Below are positions 17,949 to 27,541 of a stretch of 64,000 nt of DNA, piece after piece. The position numbers and the translations under genes were made by a program. Position 1 is the first letter of the stretch. Each line of letters begins with the position of its first letter. The stretch lies in contig JAEOSL010000001.1 of the NCBI GenBank assembly GCA_016840385.1, positions 62,001 through 126,000 on the forward strand, written 5' to 3'. Source of the stretch: Candidatus Thorarchaeota archaeon (GTDB lineage Archaea > Asgardarchaeota > Thorarchaeia > Thorarchaeales > Thorarchaeaceae). The notes beneath the pieces are model-generated. The model was given only the letters and a program-made list of their open reading frames with translations, did not search any database and was not told the DNA's origin.

Positions 17949-18794
17949 ATGATTTCAAGAAGGACGCTAATTGTAATGGTAGCAGTTGGACTGCTACTTC
18001 TTGGAGCGACACCACGTTCAGTATCTGCAGATATAACAGGAAATACGTATAGTTTCCATGCAGTCTGGTTAGAACAGACCTATCAAGTTGATAATGCAAT
18101 TGTGATGGATGAAATTATACAAGGCGATTTCCTTGTCAATATCTACAACATCACTCCAAGTGATTCGTATGAATATACTTTCACAGGATTGAATTATCAT
18201 CCCTATGGATTTTCACCATACTATGACGAACAAAATGGCTCTGTTGCATTTCAAGATAACAAGGTTTACTTCGATCTCGATACGACAGATGTTGATGCGA
18301 ACAATCTTACAGAAGACTATGATTTAGATATGTTCCCGTATTTCAGTGAACACCATCCCGGAAGCATGTTCTTTGTTAATCCAGTTTGGAGTACACACAC
18401 TACAGATTGGACTACTGCTGTAGATGATGCAGAAGGTCAAGATGGTGTGACTGCTGTCACCGAGTCTGCAGGCGAAGGTAGCTTCTCATTTCAGATTATG
18501 ATCGATATTGAGTTTAATCATACTGACTATAACTACATGAGTGGCACGTTGGCTATTACTTTCAGCACAGTCTATGACACAGATGGAGTTCTATCTACAT
18601 GGTCCCTTCAGCGTGTGACATCCACGTCAAACGAAAACCATACTGTTGTTCAAACACAGAATCAGAGATTCTCACGCGGAGCAGGGGCTGTCGTTCTTGA
18701 TCCTACAGTGAGTACAACCCTTGCACTAGTTGGAGTTGCGGGTGTTGGCGGCTTGATCGTGGGAGCTGTGATTGGTAAGAAATACTTGGGTTAA
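17949..18794 (+). CDS. Secreted, membrane-anchored beta-rich protein, unknown
   Basis: A 281-residue protein. A signal peptide (about 1-27, ending VSADI) is followed by a long polar beta-rich exterior domain with Asn/Asp/Tyr-rich strands, and one C-terminal helix (LALVGVAGVGGLIVGAVIG) anchors it with a short KKYLG tail. A TATA-like TTTATATGG lies near 17898. No family recognised; the architecture suggests a cell-surface protein. Confidence 0.65.
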   Translation: MISRRTLIVMVAVGLLLLGATPRSVSADITGNTYSFHAVWLEQTYQVDNAIVMDEIIQGDFLVNIYNITPSDSYEYTFTGLNYHPYGFSPYYDEQNGSVAFQDNKVYFDLDTTDVDANNLTEDYDLDMFPYFSEHHPGSMFFVNPVWSTHTTDWTTAVDDAEGQDGVTAVTESAGEGSFSFQIMIDIEFNHTDYNYMSGTLAITFSTVYDTDGVLSTWSLQRVTSTSNENHTVVQTQNQRFSRGAGAVVLDPTVSTTLALVGVAGVGGLIVGAVIGKKYLG

Positions 18795-18806
18795 TTTGGA
18801 ATAAGA

Positions 18807-18828
18807 GGTGAGTTCATCCGAACTCGCC
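18807..18828 (+). terminator. Stem-loop terminator after the secreted protein
   Basis: GGTGAGTTC pairs with GAACTCGCC across a 4-base loop, and a CTTTCTTTCTTTTTC tract follows directly. Confidence 0.75.
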
Positions 18829-18874
18829 CTTTCTTTCTTTTTCACTGTTATATGGCGAATTAATGGAGATCCCA

Positions 18875-19744
18875 TTATTTTTCATCAGACCACATATTGT
18901 CCCAGAATTCCTTTGGTGGATGCCGCAAATCAAAGTCGATTCGTGTGTCATGCATAACACGTGAGCAGTATTGGTCACCCTGAGCAATGGTATGCTCCAT
19001 AGTCAACACAATACTCTCGTGATGATCCCTTGCACCCTCATAATCACCATAACAGCAGACATAGTACTTAATTTCTGAATCGGGAAGGTCATCAAGCGAT
19101 TCCACCCAGAGGCAGTTGTCATTTCTAAACGCATACTTTCCATCTGCAATCATACCACGGACAACCACCCAGTCTGAGGGATTTTCCTCGTCAACTGCAG
19201 CTGTTCGTTCTGCAAGAAATGTTTCAAGATCCACAAATGGCTTCTCACGAGGTACTCTATCATAAATAACGAATTCAGTGAAGAAACGTTTCCACAGACT
19301 GATTGCCTCTTCACGTCCTACTGTTTCTATGAGAGTCAAGAGATTGTAGTATCGTGGGTATAGGAATGATTGGTGGTAGTTTCTGTTGACAACCACAATG
19401 TCTTCGTCCCATGCACTTTCATCAGAGAAGTCAAGCATTTGGAAGTAATAGTTCATTACAGCATTTATGAGACTAGGATAATCTGCTAGATTTTCGTACT
19501 CAGCAACTAAATCACTTAGATCCACACTATTCTCTTTGATGTAGTCTGTTTTTGTCAATTTTTGATACTGCTTCTCAAGATTCTTTGTAAAAGCATCAAT
19601 ATTGTCAGGAGGACGCTCGCGAAGGAAACCGAGTAGATAGTTCAACCGGTTCAGGACAAATTGTGGGGCTTGATCTTTAGGATTGATACCGACAGTTCCA
19701 TCTAGCACATTTTCTTTGAATTCTCCTACTCTGTAGAATTTCAT
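18875..19744 (-). CDS. ATC-hydrolase-like protein
   Basis: A 289-residue soluble protein. The C-terminal part, YYVCCYGDYEGARDHHE then TMEHTIAQGDQYCSRVMHD, resembles the L-2-amino-thiazoline-4-carboxylic acid hydrolase-like family, which has a Cys/Gly-Asp pair and a later GDxxC motif. The first 180 residues are helical and acidic and not diagnostic. The enzyme activity is unproven even in most relatives, so this is a family-level call only. Confidence 0.5.
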   Translation of the reverse strand: MKFYRVGEFKENVLDGTVGINPKDQAPQFVLNRLNYLLGFLRERPPDNIDAFTKNLEKQYQKLTKTDYIKENSVDLSDLVAEYENLADYPSLINAVMNYYFQMLDFSDESAWDEDIVVVNRNYHQSFLYPRYYNLLTLIETVGREEAISLWKRFFTEFVIYDRVPREKPFVDLETFLAERTAAVDEENPSDWVVVRGMIADGKYAFRNDNCLWVESLDDLPDSEIKYYVCCYGDYEGARDHHESIVLTMEHTIAQGDQYCSRVMHDTRIDFDLRHPPKEFWDNMWSDEK

Positions 19745-19840
19745 CTCTCTCTCTCCTAATCTCTACAACAAGATTAAGCTGAATTCACTCTATAATCATT
19801 CTATTCTACGCACCATTATGTGAGTTTCGCTCTCGAATCA

Positions 19841-20296
19841 CTATCCAATATTTTTTTCAATAATTACAGTTGCTGTTCCATCTAACGAACTGAGTGGGTT
19901 ATTTGTGACGTTATTACCAAGTTCATCAACAACATGCCACTTTGAATCCTTATCTTGATCATCAAATGGCCAATTCTCAAGAAGGACCTCCTTGATTGGT
20001 GTATCACTTGCTCCTTCAATGAAGTAGTCCTTTTGTTTACCAGCAATCTTTACAGTACGAGTAATAGTTCCAGTATAACCCGTAGTCCATTTTGTATGTG
20101 CTGGGATTCTAACAACTAGATTTGCCACTGAAACAATGAAAAATACAACTGAAATCCAGAACACCCATATGAATTGTGAATATGGAACTACAATCAAGCC
20201 AACTGGGGAGATTACTCCAAATTGGACCATGAGCAACAATACACTACTTAGAGTGAATGCAATCAGGGATAGGGGATTGATTTTTGTTTTTGCCAA
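19841..20296 (-). CDS. Two-helix membrane protein with soluble C-terminal domain
   Basis: A 151-residue protein. Two transmembrane helices (about 10-35 and 42-64) are followed by a basic, beta-rich domain of about 85 residues ending in TATVIIEKNIG, reminiscent of an NfeD-like OB fold but without a convincing motif. Function unknown. Confidence 0.5.
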   Translation of the reverse strand: MAKTKINPLSLIAFTLSSVLLLMVQFGVISPVGLIVVPYSQFIWVFWISVVFFIVSVANLVVRIPAHTKWTTGYTGTITRTVKIAGKQKDYFIEGASDTPIKEVLLENWPFDDQDKDSKWHVVDELGNNVTNNPLSSLDGTATVIIEKNIG

Positions 20297-20495
20297 AACA
20301 CTCTCACCTAGAATCTTTGTCTACCATGATTCTATGAAATAATTTACATCTGAATGGATATAGTCTTTGGCAGAAACGTTAGAACACGTGTTCTAACAAT
20401 AATATGAAAGATCACAATATTGAACTTAAGTTGCATTTCTGAGTGGGGCTCCAATTGGTGTGTGTATGCAGGAGCTGGTCACAATTCAAGTCAAA

Positions 20496-22094
20496 CTACA
20501 AATTTCGGAGAAGATAGGGACCTTTGTCACTGAATCCAAGTCTTCGATAGTATTCTTTCACACCAATTCCACTGTTTACAATCAAATGGGATGCATCAAA
20601 ATCAGCTCTCCCAATCTCTGATGCTGCAGAAATCATCTTCTCTCCCAGTCCAAGATGCTGCCAAGCATCAGTATCACGTTCACCGATATCAACCACTGGA
20701 CCATACACTCTCAATTCTCGAATAATGAAGGATTTGTCTGTGATTTCAGGTCTGTGAGCCTGTTCACTGGGACGTCTGAGACGAATAAATCCAAAGAGCA
20801 CATCCAAGTTAGAATCTTCATAGGAAAGAAAAACCTCAGTTCCGCCTGCAGCTTCATAGTCACGACGGATAAGTTGCATATTCTGAGGATCGACATCTAG
20901 TTTGGTACGCATCTGATAGTGACCTATCTCTCGGAACCGAATAGTTGGATTTCGTAGTCCTTCAGCAGTCATCCTTTGATGAACAAGTTCTCTCAGATTA
21001 CCTTGGTTGAGACCTGCTTCTATCTGATGCAAGGGGATATCACGTTGCATTCGTTGAATCCTTACATATTCAGGCATCTTGTTTACAACAGAAGTTACGA
21101 TCGAAACGACCTGTTCGTTCGTGAAGGGGGAGTATTTTCCAGCTTTCCACCATTCGTATAATTTGGTATTCTTAACAACCAGTGTTGGATAGACCTTTAG
21201 CATGTCTGGCCGAAATCGAGGATCTGAGAAGAGTTGTTCAAAGGTTGTAATGTCACTTTCAGGAGTAGCCCCAGGAAGACCTGGCATCATATGATAGCAT
21301 ACCTTGAGACCTGCATCACGGAGTAGCTTGGTTGCCTGTTCTGTGGCTTCAATTCCATGTCCTCGTTGAACTTTTTCAAGAATCTCATCAGAGAGGGTTT
21401 GCACACCAAGTTCTACACGGGTTGCTCCCATCTCAAGCATTGCATCAATGCTCTCTTGAGTGACCCAGTCAGGGCGAGTTTCAAAGGTAAGACCGACATT
21501 ACGAACTTCAGCAGTTTCATTGATTCTCTTTGCTTCATCAAGAGTTGGACTGATTTTTCCATTCATTGCATCAAGACTGCCCTTTACGAAGAATTGTTGG
21601 TACTCTACAGGTTTTGAGCACCAATCACCACCCATGATGATCATCTCAACCTTGTTTATGCTGTGACCAATTGTTTTCAGCTGGGTTAGTCTACTATCTA
21701 CCTGCCTGAAAGGATCAAAATCGTTCTGGATACCCCTCATTGTTGCAGGTTCATGACCAGTATAGCTCTGAGGAACTCCGAGATCGGGCCCACCAGGACA
21801 GTAAGCACATTTCCCATGGGGACATGCATGAGGTGTTGTCATAGCAGCAACTACTGCCACTCCAGAAATAGTTCGGACAGGACGTTTTTGCAGGAATGGT
21901 CGTAGAATCTCAGCCTCTTCTGGGATAGTAACCTGTAGAATATCAGCATTAGAAGGTGTCCGTTCGGCGTGATATTTTGCGCAAATCTTGTTCTTGATTT
22001 TGTTGACAGTCTTACGACTAAGAGGCTCATCTGAACTGAGGAGTGCCTCGACTATCTCTCTATAGAGGGCATAGTCGTCGGTAGGATCAGTCAT
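20496..22094 (-). CDS. elp3: Elp3 tRNA U34 acyltransferase (radical SAM + GNAT)
   Basis: A 532-residue archaeal Elp3. The radical SAM cluster motif is CPHGKCAYCPGG near residue 97. MGGDWCSKP and TFETRPDWV lie in the SAM barrel, and the PGLPGATPESD segment is an Elp3 signature. The C-terminal GNAT domain (about 375-532) carries HLGLGEKMISAASEIG for acetyl-CoA binding. It adds the acetyl-derived group to the wobble uridine of tRNAs, the first step of cm5U formation. No other Elongator subunit gene is present, as usual in archaea. Confidence 0.95.
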   Translation of the reverse strand: MTDPTDDYALYREIVEALLSSDEPLSRKTVNKIKNKICAKYHAERTPSNADILQVTIPEEAEILRPFLQKRPVRTISGVAVVAAMTTPHACPHGKCAYCPGGPDLGVPQSYTGHEPATMRGIQNDFDPFRQVDSRLTQLKTIGHSINKVEMIIMGGDWCSKPVEYQQFFVKGSLDAMNGKISPTLDEAKRINETAEVRNVGLTFETRPDWVTQESIDAMLEMGATRVELGVQTLSDEILEKVQRGHGIEATEQATKLLRDAGLKVCYHMMPGLPGATPESDITTFEQLFSDPRFRPDMLKVYPTLVVKNTKLYEWWKAGKYSPFTNEQVVSIVTSVVNKMPEYVRIQRMQRDIPLHQIEAGLNQGNLRELVHQRMTAEGLRNPTIRFREIGHYQMRTKLDVDPQNMQLIRRDYEAAGGTEVFLSYEDSNLDVLFGFIRLRRPSEQAHRPEITDKSFIIRELRVYGPVVDIGERDTDAWQHLGLGEKMISAASEIGRADFDASHLIVNSGIGVKEYYRRLGFSDKGPYLLRNL

Positions 22095-22145
22095 ATTATC
22101 TCAAAATCAACACGATTTGGTTTAATAGAATGCGGTTTGGTCCGA

Positions 22146-22718
22146 TTATCTTTCAGGTGTTGTAGTCAAATCATCAATACTACAAGATTCGACCTCATTT
22201 TCAACGGAATCAGGTATTCTACCATCGACTATTGTTTCTATTCCAAATCTTTTGCATGTATCTTGCAAGGTGGAGATAGCCACTCTTGTCCATCCGGTGA
22301 TGTCAATCTCTCCAGGACATGCTACTTCACGAACCATGATACTGAAGGGTTTGATATGTTCTGCAGTGAGAATCTTTGCAACATGAGAAAGAACTACTCT
22401 CCTGTCCTCGTTCAACGAGTGGGCATAAACAAGAATGAGTCTATCAACAGCATCGTTAGTTCCTATTGCTGACAAGGTCGTCAAAGCTGTTAGCCACAGT
22501 TCATAATCATCCGATTTTAGAAGGTCCTCACAGTAATCCATTAATTTTGGATCTTGTCGTCTTGCAAGCTCCGCAAGTGCTGGTCGTCGTAGGACTAAGT
22601 GGACTTTTTCATCAAAAATTAAATCCCACAGCCGCGCACTATCGATGTCTACATGTAAAGGGGTATGGTCTTCACTAATGGAAGGCCTCGATAGTAGACG
22701 CAGCTGTGGTTGGGTCAT
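22146..22718 (-). CDS. HEAT-like repeat protein
   Basis: A 190-residue helical protein with two to three HEAT-like helix pairs (LRRPALAELARRQDPKLMDY; YELWLTALTTLSAIGTNDAV). No catalytic residues. It sits upstream of elp3 on the same strand with a 51-base gap and may share its transcript. Function unknown. Confidence 0.5.
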   Translation of the reverse strand: MTQPQLRLLSRPSISEDHTPLHVDIDSARLWDLIFDEKVHLVLRRPALAELARRQDPKLMDYCEDLLKSDDYELWLTALTTLSAIGTNDAVDRLILVYAHSLNEDRRVVLSHVAKILTAEHIKPFSIMVREVACPGEIDITGWTRVAISTLQDTCKRFGIETIVDGRIPDSVENEVESCSIDDLTTTPER

Positions 22719-22760
22719 GTAAAATCGTGGGCGTTACTGGATTTAAGGTCGTCATGCATT

Positions 22761-22841
22761 GTGGCTGATGTAAATGCTGCTCGGAACATCATATATGCTA
22801 AACAAACCAAGCCCAGTGCCGTTTCTGGACGTACAACCTGA
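22761..22841 (+). pseudogene. Remnant of a large TnpB-like gene (C-terminus and right end)
   Basis: These 26 codons read VADVNAARNIIY...SGRTT then stop, matching the C-termini of the 707- and 719-residue TnpB-like proteins in this window (HADVNAARNI...VGGRT/VGQTT). No RuvC-I, RuvC-II or zinc finger remains upstream. The bases after the stop, to 22873, include AAGTTTGT and CTAACAATAAACGG, matching the conserved right-end sequence of the two intact elements. Confidence 0.7.
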
Positions 22842-22900
22842 TATTCAAGTTTGTACAGCTAACAATAAACGGTCATGTAAAGGGTTCTTTATTAGCTACA

Positions 22901-24234
22901 CGAAACCTAGACAATTCTGGACATCGATGAGACCCGCAGTTGAATAAAGACCATTCTTGTATGAGCTTATTAGCTCCCAGCAAGACCCACTTCCGAACCT
23001 GAATGTTGACCAACAGAGCTTACAGGTATGAACTGGACCCCAATAACATCCAGAGGTCATCCCTTGCTCAACATGCAGGAGTAGCTCGTTTTGCCTACAA
23101 CTGGGGTCTCGATCAACGCATCAATCAGTACAAGAACAACCAGGGTGACGACCGGTTCACTGATGCCATGAAGCAGCACAAGCTCCTCAACTCCTTGAAG
23201 AAGAGCGATTTCCCATGGATGTACGAAACCTCTAAGTGTGCACCTCAGGAGGCCCTGAGAGATCTCCATCGAGCCTTCCAAAACTTCTATCATGGAATGA
23301 AGAAGGGACAGAAGATAGGATTCCCATGCTTCAAAAGGAGGGGCGTCAGGGACAGCTTCAGACTGACTGGGACCATCAGGTTCCACAAGAGGGCAATCCA
23401 GCTCCCACGGATTGGAAAGGTTCGTATCAAGGAGAAGAGGAAGAGCTACTACAGTGGAAAAATCCTCTCAGTCACTGTGCGCCGCCGTGCCAACAGATGG
23501 TTTGTTTCTGTTACTGTGGAGGAGGTCATCCTTGATCCTCAACCCGTGATAGGAGCGCCAGTGGGAGTAGATTTGGGTGTGAAGACCCTTGCTACACTGA
23601 GTGATGGGACTGCCTTTGCAAACCCACAGGCTCTGGGAAGACGACTGAGAAAAGTAAGAAAACTAAACAAATCGTTATCAAGAAAGAGGAAGGGAAGTAA
23701 GAACAGCGAGAAAGCTAAGCTCAGACTAGCAAAGCTGTACCTGAGGGTCTTCAATATCCGACAGGACACACTGCATAAGCTTACGACCTACCTTGCCAAG
23801 AGCCACAGCAAGGTAGTAATCGAGGACCTGCTTGTGTCAGGGATGTTGAAGAATCGAAGGCTTGCAAGAGCCATTGCTGATGTGGGGTTCAACGAGTTTA
23901 GACGACAATTGGAGTACAAGTGCCAATGGTATGGTTCTGAACTTGTCATTACTTCGCGAACATTTCCCTCATCGAAGCTGTGTTCACGATGTGAGCACAG
24001 AAAGAAGGAGCTCTCTCTATCAGAGAGGGAGTATCATTGTGACCAGTGTGGACTAGTAATCGATAGGGATTTGAATGCTGCACTGAACTTGGTCGCCGTC
24101 AGTTTGCCGGAGACACAAAACGCCTGCGGAGAGGAAGTAAGACAGAGCAGATCTTCTGAGATTTGCAATGCAACCTCTATGAAACAGGAACCGAACATCA
24201 TCCCAGACTGATGTCAGGGAATGTCTAGGTATCG
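22901..24234 (+). mobile_element. TnpB-only insertion element with imperfect terminal inverted repeats
   Basis: The 402-residue tnpB is flanked by inverted 25-mers at 22901-22925 and 24210-24234 that match at 20 of 25 positions. The shared core is TTGTCTAGGT versus ATGTCTAGGT. No TnpA gene is present, so this is a non-autonomous or stranded element. Its right arm shares AATGTCTAGG with the right end of the large TnpB at 44278. Confidence 0.65.
23003..24211 (+). CDS. tnpB: TnpB RNA-guided nuclease (IS200/IS605 or IS607 type)
   Basis: A 402-residue TnpB of usual size. RuvC-I Asp lies in VGVDLGVKTLAT (about residue 190), RuvC-II Glu in VVIEDLLV (about 274) and RuvC-III Asp in VIDRDLNAALN (about 356), so the catalytic triad is intact. 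The zinc ribbon CSRC...CDQC lies between them. The N-terminal helix-rich/WED region opens with RAYRYELDPNN. TnpB uses an RNA copied from the element's right end to cut donor sites. There is no adjacent TnpA transposase. Confidence 0.92.
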   Translation: MLTNRAYRYELDPNNIQRSSLAQHAGVARFAYNWGLDQRINQYKNNQGDDRFTDAMKQHKLLNSLKKSDFPWMYETSKCAPQEALRDLHRAFQNFYHGMKKGQKIGFPCFKRRGVRDSFRLTGTIRFHKRAIQLPRIGKVRIKEKRKSYYSGKILSVTVRRRANRWFVSVTVEEVILDPQPVIGAPVGVDLGVKTLATLSDGTAFANPQALGRRLRKVRKLNKSLSRKRKGSKNSEKAKLRLAKLYLRVFNIRQDTLHKLTTYLAKSHSKVVIEDLLVSGMLKNRRLARAIADVGFNEFRRQLEYKCQWYGSELVITSRTFPSSKLCSRCEHRKKELSLSEREYHCDQCGLVIDRDLNAALNLVAVSLPETQNACGEEVRQSRSSEICNATSMKQEPNIIPD

Positions 24235-24306
24235 GAGAACGGTGTCAATTGGATACCTTTTTATGATAACTTTTCAGAATTACGGGTAAGACAAGGTGAA
24301 ATTACA

Positions 24307-24468
24307 ATGCCTGGTTCACACGGTTCACTAACAAAAGCTGGTAAAGTCCGCGAGTCAACTCCAAAGGTAAAAGGTCGTGAGAGGCACTCACCAATTCCTC
24401 GTGTACGAAATAAGAGGAACTTCGTTAAACGCGTTATTAAAGGACAGGTCATAGGAGTTAGAAAATAA
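24307..24468 (+). CDS. rps30e: Ribosomal protein eS30
   Basis: A 53-residue, very basic protein starting [20 protein letters not shown] and continuing with [15 protein letters not shown], the classic eS30 pattern. It is a small-subunit protein near the decoding-site shoulder. The gene is monocistronic, with TATA-like CCTTTTTATG about 50 bases upstream. It is the best taxonomic clue in the window, because I know eS30 from TACK and Asgard archaea and eukaryotes. Confidence 0.93.
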   Translation: MPGSHGSLTKAGKVRESTPKVKGRERHSPIPRVRNKRNFVKRVIKGQVIGVRK

Positions 24469-24476
24469 CTTACATT

Positions 24477-25298
24477 TCAGCACTCTTTCTTCATTCCCAC
24501 CGCATCGCGATGATACTTTCCAAAATTAGTGAGTCCTGCTAATTGCGCTCCAGTGAATACTGGACCATCTGTACAGACTAGTTGTCCTGTTGGGTCCATA
24601 GCGCAGGTTCCACAGATACCACATCCACACTTCATGAATCGTTCAAGTGAGGCTTGGAACTGTATCTTATTCCTCATAGCAATATCATGAAGCCCCGCCA
24701 TCATCACCTCAGGCCCACAAGTGTACATTGTATCGAATTTGTTTACATCCAGTAGTTCTGCAACAGCACCATTTGCAAATCCTCTGAACCCTAAGGAGCC
24801 ATCATCAGTCGCAATCTCAATTTTGAGATTAGAATACTTGACATTTTCAAACTCTTTAAGGTAGATTAGCTCATTCTTCGTCTTCGCAGCGATAACAAAA
24901 GTAACTTCTGAACCTCTACCCAGAAGATCGTAGACAAGCGGTTTCACTGCAGCTACACCTACACCTCCCCCAACAACTAAAGCTCTTTTACTATCCATAC
25001 TGAATGGAGTTCCAAAGGGTCCTCGGATGCCAATCCAATCACCTTTGGACATTGAAACGAGTCTCTGTGTTGTTTCTCCATTTAATTGTACAGTAATTCC
25101 CATCTCGGGAGAATCCCATGAAGATATACCCATTGGAATCTCATCCACATCGGGTACCCAGACCATGACGAATTGTCCTGGTTGAAACTCAATCGGTTTT
25201 TTCAAAGAAAATTGTAGCGTCTTTGAGTAAGGAGTTTCAGTGATTACCTTGGATATCTGCACAGACTCGAGATTGCCCACGAGTTCATTCATATTCAT
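24477..25298 (-). CDS. pyrK: Dihydroorotate dehydrogenase electron-transfer subunit
   Basis: A 273-residue PyrK. An N-terminal FAD-binding barrel is followed by an NAD-binding domain (ALVVGGGVGVAAVKPL near 112). The C-terminal Cys cluster CGCGICGTC...C (about 228-245) holds the 2Fe-2S cluster. It passes electrons from PyrD to NAD+. Its ATG overlaps the pyrD stop codon (TAATG), so the pair is translationally coupled. Confidence 0.93.
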   Translation of the reverse strand: MNMNELVGNLESVQISKVITETPYSKTLQFSLKKPIEFQPGQFVMVWVPDVDEIPMGISSWDSPEMGITVQLNGETTQRLVSMSKGDWIGIRGPFGTPFSMDSKRALVVGGGVGVAAVKPLVYDLLGRGSEVTFVIAAKTKNELIYLKEFENVKYSNLKIEIATDDGSLGFRGFANGAVAELLDVNKFDTMYTCGPEVMMAGLHDIAMRNKIQFQASLERFMKCGCGICGTCAMDPTGQLVCTDGPVFTGAQLAGLTNFGKYHRDAVGMKKEC

Positions 25299-26170
25299 TA
25301 TTTGATACCTCCTGCAGCACCAATAATCTCATCTATGTTGTTGTGACCTTGCTTTTTAAGGTAAGTATGTACACCTTTTTTGATCTTCGAGAATACTTTG
25401 ATATCTTCCATCACAGCGGTCCCGATTTGAATCGCACTGGCTCCTGCAAGATGCATCTCAACTGCATCCTTCCAAGTTGAAACTCCTCCAACTCCAATGA
25501 TTGGGATTGTTAGAGCATTATGGAGATCATAAACACATCGCACTGCGATTGGAAAGATTGGTGGACCTGAAAGTCCACCTGTACGGTTACCTAGGACTGG
25601 GCATTGCTGAAAGATATCGATCTTCATCGCACGAACTGTGTTTATTGCGACAATAGCATCAGCACCTGCATCTTGAGCTGCTTTGCCTACTGAAACATAA
25701 TCAGTTGCATTTGGTGTTAGTTTGGCAAATACAGGAAGGTCAACTACATCTTTTACAGCTTGTACATATTCGGCTGTGACCGTAGGGCTGTGGGAGATTT
25801 GGCTGATCTCAGCATGTGGACAGGAGAGATTCAATTCGATAGCTGATGGACCTAGTGCGACAGCTTTCTCTGCAACAATGGCAATTTCCTTCGGACTATC
25901 AGCAAAAATACTCATGACTACTGGGACCTTTGCCTCTTTGAGTATCTGCATCTCCTCTTCAAAGGCATCAATTCCAGGATTTGTTAGACCGACTGCATTC
26001 AAGAGACCTCCATGGGAGGTTGCAAGAACAGGACCATGGTGGCCTTTTCGTGGGTGCAGTCCAATAGATTTAGTGACCACAGCATCTGCTCCTGCGTTCA
26101 AAGCTCGAAGCATAGTGGAAGCAGTAACACCCAAAACGCCTGATGCTAACCAATATCCCTGAATCTTCAC
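25298..26170 (-). CDS. pyrD: Dihydroorotate dehydrogenase, catalytic subunit (class 1B)
   Basis: A 290-residue FMN TIM-barrel enzyme. Signatures are ELNLSCPHAE near residue 113, FAKLTPNATD near 150 and GVGGVSTWKDAVEMHLAGA near 225, with the FMN-phosphate site at SAIQIGTAV. Together with PyrK it forms the NAD-linked heterotetramer of pyrimidine synthesis. It is divergent from nop5 across about 110 bases. Confidence 0.93.
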   Translation of the reverse strand: MKIQGYWLASGVLGVTASTMLRALNAGADAVVTKSIGLHPRKGHHGPVLATSHGGLLNAVGLTNPGIDAFEEEMQILKEAKVPVVMSIFADSPKEIAIVAEKAVALGPSAIELNLSCPHAEISQISHSPTVTAEYVQAVKDVVDLPVFAKLTPNATDYVSVGKAAQDAGADAIVAINTVRAMKIDIFQQCPVLGNRTGGLSGPPIFPIAVRCVYDLHNALTIPIIGVGGVSTWKDAVEMHLAGASAIQIGTAVMEDIKVFSKIKKGVHTYLKKQGHNNIDEIIGAAGGIK

Positions 26171-26278
26171 TTAGTCACCCAGTTTTGGGATGGATAATCT
26201 TCTGTAATAAGCTAGTTGGCAAGACTTATCCGCAATACTGTTACTCAACGATTCTATCTAGCATTGGATGGAATCACT

Positions 26279-27541
26279 ATGCCAGTCTATCTCGCACTAT
26301 CAGCATTCGGAACCTTCGTACTTGATGAGAAAAACGAAGTTGTAGCAAAGCATGTCGTCTATCCAGATGTAGGATTGGCAGTTTCTAGCCTCTTTGCGAT
26401 AGGTGAGGGTGAAGCAACCCCCGTTACCGACGCAATTGCAGCTGAGATTGAGAAACTGGGCGAAACGGAAGTGTTCGTAGAAGAACAGATGCTAGCTCGC
26501 ACCTTCTCCAAATTTGGAAATCTAACCGTCACGATCAGTGCGAATAAGATAGCCAAATGGTTTAGAGAGAACCTAGATGATTATCTCACAAAACTTGGTG
26601 TCACTAAAACTCCAGAAGAAATCATCTCATTCCGACGAGATGTTGCCATTAGACTCTCAAAGGCAAAAGTAAGTGCTGCAAGTGGAGAGAAAGATCTACT
26701 TGTAAAGAATGCAATCGATGCCATTGATGAAGTTGATAAATCGATTAACGTACTCGTGATGAGACTGCGTGAATGGTATTCGGTTCATCAACCATCACTA
26801 AGCAGACTTGTAGAAGACCAAGACCAGTATGCTAGAATTCTCAAAGAAACTAATGGCAAAGAGAGCATGACGAAGGATATGTTAGTGTCAGCAGGTGTTC
26901 CTGAAACCACTATCGAATTGGTCATGAATGCGATTCTTGGTGATATAGGAGCTGAACTACGCGATATTGACCTAAACATCATCAAAGTTCTCGCAATTTC
27001 TGTTGATAACATGTACAGTACAAGAAAAGAACTCGAAGATTATGTAGCGACTGTGATGGATGAAATATCACCAAATGTTACTGCACTAGTTGGACCACTT
27101 GTTGGAGCACGATTGATTAGCCTAGCAGGTTCTCTGGAAGACCTAGCCCGTAAACCATCAAGTACTGTTCAAGTGTTTGGAGCTGAGAAAGCGCTATTCA
27201 GGGCTATCAAGACTGGGGCCGACCCTCCAAAACATGGAATCATCTACCGTGTTTCAGAGATCAATTCTGCACCCTACTGGCAGAGAGGAAAGATTGCTCG
27301 AGCACTAGCAGGAAAATTATCAATAGCAGCTCGAATAGATGCCTATTCTGATAGGAACATCGGAGCATCCCTCAGAGAAGATTTCTTGAAACGTGTAGAG
27401 CAGATACGGACACAAAATCCAACCGCACCTCCACCCAAGCCACCTAAACCCAGACCAGTGGAAAGGAAAAGGCAACCACGAAGAGATTACCCACCAAGGG
27501 ATCGTAAACGTGACAATAGTAGACGAGGAGGAAGAAGATAA
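26279..27541 (+). CDS. Nop5 (Nop56/58) box C/D snoRNP core protein
   Basis: About 420 residues. An N-terminal domain (MPVYLALSAFGTFVLDEKN) that binds fibrillarin is followed by a coiled coil, then the Nop domain (ALVGPLVGARLISLAGSLED near 290; STVQVFGAEKALFRA; KHGIIY). A Lys/Arg/Pro-rich tail follows. It scaffolds L7Ae and fibrillarin on box C/D guide RNAs. An in-frame TTG at 26216 would add 21 residues; the ATG at 26279 gives the conserved start. It overlaps flpA by one base. Confidence 0.94.
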   Translation: MPVYLALSAFGTFVLDEKNEVVAKHVVYPDVGLAVSSLFAIGEGEATPVTDAIAAEIEKLGETEVFVEEQMLARTFSKFGNLTVTISANKIAKWFRENLDDYLTKLGVTKTPEEIISFRRDVAIRLSKAKVSAASGEKDLLVKNAIDAIDEVDKSINVLVMRLREWYSVHQPSLSRLVEDQDQYARILKETNGKESMTKDMLVSAGVPETTIELVMNAILGDIGAELRDIDLNIIKVLAISVDNMYSTRKELEDYVATVMDEISPNVTALVGPLVGARLISLAGSLEDLARKPSSTVQVFGAEKALFRAIKTGADPPKHGIIYRVSEINSAPYWQRGKIARALAGKLSIAARIDAYSDRNIGASLREDFLKRVEQIRTQNPTAPPPKPPKPRPVERKRQPRRDYPPRDRKRDNSRRGGRR

